A stretch of 64,000 nt of DNA, from NCBI RefSeq assembly GCF_042242105.1, contig NC_092035.1:12247477-12311476 (forward strand), in the 5' to 3' direction. This DNA is from Pempheris klunzingeri. Lineage: Eukaryota > Chordata > Actinopteri > Acropomatiformes > Pempheridae. The position numbers and the translations under genes were made by a program. This document shows, in pieces, positions 55,617-64,000 of the stretch (position 1 is its first letter; every line of letters starts with the position of its first letter). The notes below the pieces were generated by a model that did no database searches, had not been told where the DNA came from, and saw nothing but the letters and a program-made list of their open reading frames with translations.

Positions 55617-56264
55617 TTATTTCCGTACAATCTCTCGCCATATTTTTAAAGTTTCTTCTGTAATGGGGTTATTGCACTTTTGGTCCACATTTTCTTTAAT
55701 AACTAGTCTCGCCTGTGGCTTGTGTTTGCCTGTCTTTTCTTCAATTTGTTTCCAACTTGCCTGATATTCCGAGGAGCACCAGTAGACTATGTATCTCAAT
55801 TGTGCAGCAGACAAATATTCTTTTAAATTAGGTACCACTAGACCTCCATTCTCTTTAGTCAGTTGGAGGGATCTTAATTTAATCCGTGGTCTTGCTCCAG
55901 CCCAAATAAATCTAGAGATCTGTTTGTCCCATGCATTGAACTGAGACTCTGGGATTTTAACTGATAATGATAGAAAGATGTATAGAAGTCTAGGTAGCAT
56001 ATTTATTTTCACCACTTCCATCCTAGATCTGAAGTCTAAAGTCAGTTTTGACCATTTATCCAGGTCCCTCTGGATCTTATTGTTTATCGTGTTGTAGTTT
56101 ATCTCATATGTTTTACTTAAGTTGTGGGTGATCAGCACTCTTTTTCCTGAAACAGATAAACTTAATTGTGGTATCTCAGATGGTTTATTAGAAATCTGGA
56201 ATTGAGAAGCGTTCATTATTATTTTGAAATGTTGATCTTTGTCCGTGTCCCACTGTTGGTCCAT
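55617..56264 (-). mobile_element. L1/Tx1-like LINE, C-terminal part of ORF2 (fragment)
   Basis: An open minus-strand frame of about 215 codons matches the region after the RT core of L1/Tx1-type LINE ORF2: I-x-R-D-L-D-K-W-S, MEVVKINMLPRLLYIF, FNAWDKQISRFIWAG and KENGGLVVPNLKEYLSAAQL are typical. The RT catalytic core and the endonuclease are absent, so it is 5'-truncated. It abuts the gag-like remains (from about 56190 up), suggesting one element inserted into or was joined to the other. Being still open over 200 codons, it is relatively young for this region. Confidence 0.8.
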
Positions 56265-58424
56265 AATGCATTGAATGGTCTGTGTTCAGGGGTTGTGTCA
56301 GGTTTCTGATCACTTCTATGTGTCTGCTGCTGTGTGTAAGGAGCCCTGTTCTGCGAAGGAAATGGGCTGTAATCATGCCCTGGATTTGTGTTTTGGTATA
56401 CTTCCTGCCTCCTCTCTCGTATCCAGTCTCGTATCCAATGTCCAGCTTGTTGGCAATAATGACAAACGTCAGTGACCCCTCTAAATCCATCCCAAGGTTG
56501 AAGCCTCTTCCTCTCTGAGGTGGGAGTGGAGAGTTATATCCCATTCTATACCGAGGAGGTCCATTTTGTCTCATTTTGTCCCTGTATTCTCTAGTCATAC
56601 CTCTGCCTCTTAATGGTGTGTTTTGGTAAGCCATAACCTGTTCAGGAATTTCAGGAGTCATTTGTAATGCTTGCAGTTTATTTTTAGACATTTCAAATAA
56701 TCCAATAGCATCTAATTCCCTTATTTTCTTTAACAGCTCATTTGGTTTTAGTGAATAAATGCCTGGTGCAGATATTTTTCAAGTATAAGCTGCATTTTGA
56801 TCCAAGCCATTTAAAAACATTGACACGAAAAATGGGTCTTCATTTTCTGTAATTTCTAACTTAGCTTGTTCTTTCCAACACTTTTGAAATCTATTTGCAT
56901 ATTCAGATATTGGTTCATTTGATTTTCATTTGCAATTCAGAACTTGGGTAACATCTCTGATGAACTCGCAGCCTTCTTGAAGAAAAATGCAGCTCAAGAT
57001 AATGTGTTCTTCTTTATGTATTTTTCGTAACCACGAATACTTACGTTCTACGGTAACTTCACCGTCAATAGGTCCGTCATTATCATAACTGAGTGTTTGA
57101 CATTCCTCAATTATCGTATCAATTTTAATGTGTGGCATTAAAGTCGTCAAAATATAACGAACATCTTTTCCAGACAATGAGCTATGCATTAAAGCTGTAG
57201 TCCACCAATTCAAAAATGCTGTTGGATTTCCTAATGGTGAAGGAGCATCCTGCGTGATCCGCGATATTTCCATAAGTGTTAACGGTTTATCCATGAGACG
57301 GTTATCCATAGTTACTAGAGGCATTGCAATGTTTAATTGTTGTTTACCTGAGGAGGTCTGCTCTACTTGTTGTTCATTTGAAAAGCTATGCTCTTGTTCC
57401 TCTTCCTCTACTATTATCAAATATTCAATCATGTCCTGAATACTTTTTGTCTATCTCTGATATGCTAGATATAATAGATTTCATCATTTTAGTATCAATT
57501 TGATTGAAGTCCACTTTTATGTTTGCGCCGTAACACTGCTCTAAAGCTCTTTGCCTTTCTTTATTATAGCGGAAATCTTTTTGAATTCACATGCCATACA
57601 CTCTTTGACATATTTAGTTTGTTCAGCTCTGACTTTTTCCAAGTCTAATTTCTCTTGTTTATAGTCTCAAAAACTTTTTTGCAATTTTGTATCCATTCGT
57701 TGACACATTGTTTTCTTCAGTCTTGAATTGGTTTTGATATATTACCAATTCCAGGAAAAATAATTGTAGGAGTAACTTAAATTAGTGGTGGGGAAGGTAC
57801 ATTTGTGCCTGAACACGCAAACATCCAATCAACCATTTCTTCATCAGATTCATATTCTGGAGGTGGTATGCTCATGTTAAGAGAGGGATATAACGAAACT
57901 GAAGATTTAATTTTAACTTTTAACTTTGTTTGTCATCAGTTTGAGCTGGTTCTATTTTGAGTGTATTTTGAGGCATGTTCATAATCAATTTAGTCTTTTT
58001 CTACTCTTCTTTTTTTTTTTTACATTTGCTGGCCACTGTTTGCTCATTAATTCCCAAGATTTGAATACATCAATCAGGTACTCCTTGTCCCAGTTTGGAT
58101 TGGGAACTGCAGTGTTATCTATTATATATGTACGAATTTGGTCCAATTTGTTTCTATCAAAACTTCCTTCTATAGGATAACGATTATCAGTCCATTCAGA
58201 GATGTCCATTAAAAATGGTTCAACATAATAAAATTAGATTTTTAATTGTATCCATTCTCTAGGTGTCATTTGGCTAATTGTTGTCTTTGTAACTTCTTTT
58301 AAGTGAGGGTTTGTTTTTAACGACTTTTTCATAGCTTTCCTCTCCTTTTTTGGTAAATCATGTTCAGATTTTTTTTAATGGTTATCATATTTCCTCTAGA
58401 GACTTTACTGTTTTGTGACCCCAT
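56190..58424 (-). mobile_element. Endogenous retrovirus-like element, gag remains (broken)
   Basis: Minus-strand remains of a retroviral-type gag in several frames. A likely start at 58424 begins M-G-S-Q-N-S-K, a myristoylation signal typical of Gag. Open pieces lie at about 58209-57985, 57432-56926 (capsid-like, with PSPLGNPTAFLNWW) and 56691-56188 (nucleocapsid-like, Arg/Gly-rich). Near 56430-56470, in another frame, a CHYCQQAGH zinc-knuckle-like motif lacks its last cysteine (Trp instead). Stops and frameshifts separate the pieces, so it cannot make Gag. No protease or pol follows downstream; the L1-like fragment begins there instead. The retroviral class is not assigned. Confidence 0.65.
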
Positions 58425-58477
58425 GATTAATATTTCATACAGTTAGTAAAAATAAAACATACATAAGACTTAATAAT

Positions 58478-60490
58478 AATACATTTTATTTATAGGCGCC
58501 TTTCAAAACACCCAAGGACACCGTACAAGACACAGATAAAAACAAAGTTAAAAGTTGTAACCGTTTTTTTTTTTTTTTAAAAAAAAGGGGAGATCTGCAG
58601 AGTGACAGTCAGAATGAGTATGCTTGTTTGAACAGGTGGGTTTTGAGGTGTGATTTAAAAATAGTCAATGTGTTTGTAGTGTCAATTGGCTGATTGGCCA
58701 CTCAGCTGGGTGCGGGACAAGACCTTGTTTTTAACGCGCTTCAAACAATGATTTTCCAGGCGATAGTGCTGTTGGGTGAGGTTCACATTTAATTTAAATC
58801 CGCTTTACATACAAAACATTTTTGCTTACGTGATGGTTGAGATGGTGGTTGCATGCGTTGTGACAGCGGTAAAAAACGTCTGATCTCCCCGTCACCCATG
58901 CATCATTACCTGGCCTATAGCACGTGTGCAATATATACGCTTCCATGCCACACCACTACACTACACTGCCACCCGTGGTAGACAACCGCACCTACAGTGT
59001 TGATGTTACGGATGTCTGGTGGGAGGGAGTTCCAGAGGCGGGGGGGTAGAGCGGCTGAAGGCTCTGGACTCCATGGTGGTCATACTGGCAGGAGGGATAG
59101 TGAAGTTGATGGAGGATGATGATCTGAGAGTCCGGCTGGGTGTGTTTATGTCGAGGAGTTCAGTCAGGTATGGAGGGGCGAGGTTATGGAGGGCTTTGAA
59201 GGTTAGGAGGAGGATTTTATATGTGATGCGGTATGTGACTGGGAGCCAGCGAAGCTGTTGGAGAACAGGGGTGATGTGATTGGTGGAAAGGTAGAGCTGG
59301 GTGTCGTCTGCATAGCAATGAAATTGAATGTTATATTTACGGAAAATGTGGCCAACGGGGAGGAGATAGATGATGAAGAGGATAGGACCGAGGACAGAAC
59401 CCTGGGGAACACCGGAGGAGATGGGAGATGGCTGGGATGTAAATGTTTTTAACTGAATTAATTGAGAACGGCTAGAGAGATATGATTTGAACCAGTCAAG
59501 TGGGGTGCCAGATAAGTCAATGGAAGCCAGTCTATGGAGAAGGATGGAATGGGAGATGGTATCAAAAGCTGCAGTCAGGTCGAGGAGGATAAGAATGGAT
59601 AAGAGTTTGGAATCTGCTGTCATTAAAAGGTCGTTGGTGATTTTGAGTAGGGCTGTTGCTGTGCTGTGATGGGGACGGAAGCCTCACTGGAATTGTTCTT
59701 AAAGGTTATTGTTGGAAAGGTGAGAGTGGACTTGAGATGCAACTGTTTTTTCCAGGATTTTAGAGAGGAATGGCAAATTGGAAATAGGACGAAGGTTATT
59801 GAAATTGTTGGGGTCTGAACCAGGTTTCTTCAGAATCGGTGTTACTGCAGCAGATTTGAAAGGTGATGGGACTGAACCAGAGGTGAGGGAGGAGTGGATG
59901 ATGGTGGTGATGAGAGATGACAGGGAGGAGAAACAGGCTTTGATGAGAGGTGTCGGGAGGGGGTGGAGTTGACAGGTGGATGGTTTAGATTTTCTGATGA
60001 GTTCAGTTATCGCAGCAGCAGAGGGAAGGACGAAACTTGAGAGTGGCTGGGAGGAGGGAGTTTGGGGAACAGGAGGGAAAGAATTGTAGGGGATGTGAGA
60101 GGCCAGTTGGCTGTGGATATTGTCTATTTGTGCATTGAAGAAGTTCATGAGTGCATTACAGTGGTCAACAGAGTAGAAGTGTGGGGGGAAAATAGTCCGG
60201 TGGGTGGAGGGAGTTGTTGATTAATGAAAACAGAGTCTGAGTGTTGCCATCACCAGCACTGATGAGACCTGCGTAATATTGTGATTTGGCTGTGTTAATT
60301 GAGTCCTCGTAGCGGAGGATGTGGTGGTGATACATGTCCTTCTGAACAGTTAGACCGGTTTTATTGTAGAGTGGTTCCAGTTGTCGTCCTTTGGCTTTGA
60401 GAAGGCGGAGTTGGGGTGTAAACCAACGTGCAGAGTGGGTGAATGACACAGTCCGGGTTTTTAGGGGGGCAAGTGAGGTCAACAGAGAGT
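58478..60490 (-). mobile_element. L2-like LINE with intact 3' end (defective copy)
   Basis: Minus-strand pieces of an L2/Maui-like RT: about 60482-60165 (linker, RWFTPQLRLLKAKGR), 60148-59699 (KSAAVTPILKKPGSDPNNFN, RPISNLPFLSKILEK) and 59623-59006 (LDLTAAFDTISHSILLHRL, SSGVPQGSVLGPILF, FHCYADDTQLYLS). A short break with a stop near 59690 separates the second and third pieces. Right after YADDTQLYLSTN the frame jumps to TPVLQQLRWLP, deleting roughly 100 or more codons but keeping the frame. The 3' end, GGCGCCTATAAATAAAATG then TAT/TAA repeats (58478-58500), is the expected L2 tail. The 5' end is truncated near 60490. It lies between the LTR edge at 62.65 kb and the gag remains at 58.42 kb, consistent with insertion into that element. 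Confidence 0.8.
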
Positions 60491-61599
60491 GGAGACTTGA
60501 ATGAAGCTCTTTTGTATCTTCCTTCTTTGTATTTTCTTAATTAATTTTATTACTCTGCCAGCTAAATTTAGGGGAGGCTGTTATGTCTCAATGCTGCTCG
60601 ATCAGTATATGACAATAATAGCAACAAGAACAACAACACTTGCACATCAAGAAATCGGGTTCGTCGATGCGAGCGGGCCGTCAAGATAGCAGCGTGTTGT
60701 TGTGCTTCACTATACAGTGAATAGCACATAGTGAAACCACATGTTTCTTTGTCTGAAGAACTATTGGACTGTAGAACTAACTGTCCCCCAGTTTCACACA
60801 CAGTCACCATTGGCCGGAGGGGACACATGATTTTACGACCGCAGGCCAACAAAACCAGTTCACTCTTTCTGATCTCTCTTTTCTGCTCCCTCTTTTCCGG
60901 ACGTCTCTCCTGCAGAGGAGAGACCAGCTCTCCTGATCTCTCCTGAAGAGGAGAGAAGCTCAATTCAGCTAAGCTCTGCCTCAGTGTGGTCTGTCCAGAG
61001 CAGCCACCTCCTTCATGGTAGCGACACAAGGTCCTGCCTGAAGTAAGCAGATCAGCGCCAGCAGGCACGACCCAGAGGCTGCCAGCTGATAACCAGAACC
61101 AACAACAGGAGCACACCAGCAAGTTAGCACAGAGCTGCTAACTAACAGGAACAAAGGAGCGACCGGATTCCTCCAGCCTGCAACCACACAGCAACGGACA
61201 AGAACCACACCTTTCCTCCAGCAACAGGCTGAGAAAGCAGGGCATAATTAGCATAGCATTACTGCATACATGGTTTACCCCTGTTAATGTATTGACTTGC
61301 TTAAATGTTCATTGAGTTTGATTATTGTGATGTGTTGTAGATTACTGTGCAGCCATTAAGTTTAGTTGATGTTAGTTTGGTCACACAGACACAGGGTATA
61401 CAAACTAACCATCCTATCTTAACCTGCACCTTTATCTCTCTCACACACACAGTCTGCAACAGGCCACTGAGGGACAAAGCTAAGCTAACAGCACTTAGCT
61501 TCCTTTGTCTCCTTTGCCCCACACCTCAGGGGGTCTGGCCATCACCATTTGGGCTCTCCCCCCACCTTTGTGGGCCCATCCCACATTCCTCAGCCTTAT

Positions 61600-61631
<32 letters not shown>

Positions 61632-62165
61632 TATTATTTGTTCGTTTAGTCATAGAGACTTAGTTAGATTGTTTGATTGATTTTGTTTCTGTAACAGCAG
61701 ATGTCTTTAATACCTACTCTGCTTCAGCTGTACTTACAACCAAAATACAAGTCCTTCACCTTAATGAGTAACAAATGATGTCCCTGCGTCTTGCTCTGTT
61801 TTAATAAATGTTTTAATACCTGCTGTCTCCTTTAATGTTGTACAAGGGTGAACACTGCCAACTTCTACACTGTCAAGAACTCCAAAATCCTTCAGCTAGC
61901 TATCAATGTGGTAATTTTGGTAGTAGTTATTAAATTAATTATAAAACATAATTCCAAATTGATAGTTTAGTACTTTTATGAGACTAAATCAATTAAAACG
62001 GCTGTCTTTTCCTCGTTTTTCGAGGTGGTGCCCCAATCGAGGTGGACTTTATTCAAAGTTCATTCATTTTAATAATTAATAATTATCTTTGATAATTATT
62101 AATTATTTCTGATAGCCAAATTGAACATTACCACTTGTCAAAGCACAACAGTGTACACAACAACA
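60490..62165. repeat. Unassigned repeat-like stretch with two hairpins and an AC run
   Basis: No coding sequence could be recognised. Two near-identical hairpins, each with arms TCTCTCC and GGAGAGA around a 6-base loop, lie at 60904-60923 and 60937-60956. An (AC)14 run lies at 61601-61628, and a perfect 17-bp inverted repeat with a 3-base loop at 62071-62107. The setting between an LTR edge and gag remains suggests element leader or further insertions; the family is unknown. Confidence 0.45.
61601..61628. repeat. (AC)14 microsatellite
   Basis: Fourteen consecutive AC dinucleotides. Confidence 0.95.
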
Positions 62166-62167
62166 TA

Positions 62168-62435
62168 CATAAGCCGTCCAGCGAAGCGACCTGCGCAACC
62201 TTTGTCTTTCTTTTTGTCTTTGAGCAGTGCAGCGACACTTCCTGCGTGTCCTCACTCTCTTCATAAGCCACGCAGCGTCACCTCAATGACCTCACGCTTT
62301 TATTACGAGCCGTCCAACGACACTTCCTGTGACCTAACGCTCTTCATAAGCCATCCAGCGACACTCTACAAGTGACCTGATGCTTTTTATAAGCCGTCCA
62401 GTGTCACTTTATAAGTGACCTGACGCTTTTCCCTG
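62168..62435. repeat. Minisatellite, about six copies of a 40-45 bp unit
   Basis: The unit reads approximately 'cataagccgtccagcgacac' + 'ttcctgtgacctgacgctctt' and recurs starting near 62168, 62222, 62264, 62302, 62346 and 62391, with substitutions and small length changes. It lies about 200 bases from the primer-binding-site-like sequence, on the leader side of the presumed LTR. Confidence 0.75.
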
Positions 62436-62639
62436 GACTGCGCAGTCAGTGCGTATCCCGTAGACACCACTTTAATGCCACGTGTGACGTGGAGGGGCCC
62501 CCCTCTTCCTATTTTTTGTCCCTTTTTTTTTTTTTTATTAAATACACAAAACACTATAAGTAGGCCTACAGGTATATAATCGATCAGTATTTCTAAAAGT
62601 TATAGAGTTATAAAAAAAACCTTTAAAGCAGCACCGTCA

Positions 62640-62800
62640 GGTTCGTGACGCCAAATTGTAGGGATGCTTTTCCATGGTTTGTAGTAATGAAGAGAGGATT
62701 CTAAGATTCATTCAAGAAGTTTATGTAAGTTCACGAGCTCGGAGTCCAACATCACAGGCATAGATGAGACTCAAGAGTACAGGGTAAAGCGACCACATAG
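62640..62800 (-). mobile_element. LTR 3' edge with primer-binding-site-like sequence
   Basis: On the minus strand an apparent LTR edge ending CCCTACA is followed by ATTTGGCGTCACGAACC, i.e. a TGG-starting 18-mer in the position of a retroviral primer binding site. In that direction the minisatellite, the L2 insertion and then the gag start at 58424 follow, which is the right order for a provirus leader. Only about 140 bases of LTR-like sequence precede the edge before pol-like sequence is met, so the LTR is truncated or very short. tRNA type not assigned. Confidence 0.4.
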
Positions 62801-62849
62801 GATTCTACAAGCAAAATCTGGTTTCAGGTCCAGCTAGTAATAGGTTAAT

Positions 62850-63120
62850 AGTAATAAGTTTGGAATGAATGTGTGACAGTAGGAACACATTCCCAGGAAG
62901 GACATAATTTGCTTTTTAGTCTGTGGTTTGCCTGCGAATGGCTTCAGTTCTTTTTCGAGAGAGAGATTTGCCATGTGGAGAGATAATGCGTCCTAGAAAC
63001 GTCACTTCCTGCTTCACAAATTGAAGTTTAGATAGGCTAGCTTTGTGACATCTTTCAGCTAGGTGTTTCAACAGTGTAACAGTGTCACTCTCACATTGTT
63101 TAGCAGAGGGTGCACATATC
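62850..63120 (-). mobile_element. Retroviral/LTR-element pol fragment (broken)
   Basis: A minus-strand piece carries SLSKLQFVKQEVTFLGRIIS, the hallmark of the RT thumb/connection region of retroviruses and Ty3-type elements. After a frameshift near 62940 the sequence continues to resemble pol in another frame (MSFLGMCSYCHTFIP) for about 90 bases. Its upstream end is cut exactly where the LINE tail starts at 63121, in the middle of the motif that follows the catalytic YxDD box; the box itself is missing. It cannot encode an enzyme. Confidence 0.65.
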
Positions 63121-64000
63121 AATCAATCAATCTTTATTTATATAGCGCCAATTCACAACAGCGTTAACTCAAGACGCTTTACATAAAGAGCAGGTCTAGA
63201 CCAAACTCTTTAATTAGAGAGAGACCCAATGATTCAGGAATTCAAAATGAAGTATTCAAGAATTCCCACATTCCCACAAGCATCAGATACTATATTGAGC
63301 AACAGTGGCAAGGAAAAACTCCCCTTTAACGGGAAGAAACCTCGAACAGACCCAGGGTCAATGTGGGCGGCTTCTGTCAGGGTCCGCATTAAGTGGAGGT
63401 TGGACAGAGAGAGAGAGAGAGACAACACAAACAGCAACCAACGTACTAACAGTGACTATAGCACTAACAATAGTGCTATAGGACCAGGGTGATAGGAGGT
63501 GCTTGTAGATGTAGTTTAGCAGAGTTACGGTGGCATCCTGAACCCCCCTCCTGTTCCTGTAGGCAAACTGCAGTGGATCAAGCAAGTGTTCAGTCCTATT
63601 CAGGAGTTCAGCTTTAACCAGTTTTTCAAATGACTTCATGACTAGAGAAGTCAGGGCTATGGGCCTGAAATCATTTAAAGATTTAGGGTGTTTAGATTTG
63701 GCAGCAGGAACTATAGTGGCCTGTTTCCACAAAATAGGAACCTTCTGCTGGGAAAATGACAGATTAAAAATATAATTAAAAATCGGTCCTAGTTATTCAG
63801 CACAGATTGAGAGCATTCGACCACTAATGTTGTCAGGGCCAGCACTTGTTCTGGTTTTACAGTGTTTCAAAGTTTTGACAGCCATATACACATCAAACGG
63901 AGGTGCGGCCAGTTGATTGGATTCCAGAAAAGTGTTTTTCAACGTAGTTATTTCATTGTTAAAATCATGCACATCAAATCTTGAATAAAATTTGTTTAGC
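63121..64000 (-). mobile_element. Rex1-like LINE, RT start fused to its 3' tail (runs off window)
   Basis: On the minus strand, 63732-63485 reads WKQATIVPAAKSK, NDFRPIALTSLVMKSFEKLV and LDPLQFAYRNRRGVQDA, the N-terminal RT blocks of Rex1/CR1-type LINEs; related sequence continues to the window edge. At about 63485 the frame passes directly into a noncoding 3' tail that holds 'cagtggcaaggaaaaactcc' and 'gggaagaaacctcgaacaga' (plus strand) and ends at 63121 in TTTATATAGCGCC preceded by (AATC)n. The RT core with YADD is missing, so this is an internally deleted copy, or two elements joined. The tail type is extremely common in fish. Confidence 0.65.

Noticed and set aside
60568-61122. 184-codon minus-strand open frame
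   Set aside because: No family resemblance, hairpin-rich low-complexity composition, and location in repeat debris. Left as noncoding repeat-like sequence.

Overview
The window is genomic DNA from a ray-finned (teleost) fish. The basis is vertebrate genes with long GT-AG introns, coding sequence close to but distinct from the human proteins, and many degenerate repeats typical of fish genomes (L2-, Rex1- and L1/Tx1-like LINEs, a hAT-like end, an endogenous retrovirus-like element, dinucleotide repeats). Exon boundaries were placed by eye from splice sites and reading-frame continuity; every multi-exon model below sums to an intact frame.

Layout. 1-2.8 kb: no gene seen. 2.8-9.2 kb (+): u2af1, small subunit of the U2AF splicing factor, with a pair of alternative third exons. 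10.1-21.25 kb (+): cbs, cystathionine beta-synthase, with a noncoding first exon and 14 coding exons. 21.85-34.15 kb (+): znf654, a C2H2 zinc-finger protein whose ninth exon is about 5.4 kb and carries two sets of internal protein repeats. 46.5-37.5 kb (-): a VEGF-C/VEGF-D family growth factor, probably vegfd, in eight coding exons. 53.4-50.5 kb (-): stoml2, the mitochondrial stomatin-like protein 2, in ten exons. 53.4-55.1 kb: intergenic. 55.1-64 kb: a graveyard of nested mobile elements, nearly all on the minus strand: an L1/Tx1-like RT fragment, gag-like remains of an endogenous retrovirus-like element, an L2-like LINE with an intact 3' end and an in-frame internal deletion, an AC-rich and hairpin-bearing stretch, a minisatellite, an LTR edge with primer-binding-site-like sequence, a pol fragment, and a Rex1-like LINE whose RT is fused to its 3' tail and which runs off the window.

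The genes do not form one pathway. u2af1 and cbs keep the same head-to-tail adjacency seen on human chromosome 21, so that part is ancient microsynteny. znf654 starts only about 600 bp after the cbs polyadenylation signal. The growth factor and stoml2 lie on the opposite strand and convergent to znf654.

Most unusual points: the altered downstream alternative exon of u2af1; a perfect 13-bp inverted repeat containing two opposed CCAAT boxes in the cbs promoter; loss of the human CXXC redox motif in CBS; the tandem Lys-rich repeats, AT-hook and three-codon last exon of znf654; and the out-of-order, nested retroelement cluster at the right end. I saw no CRISPR array, rRNA or tRNA gene.
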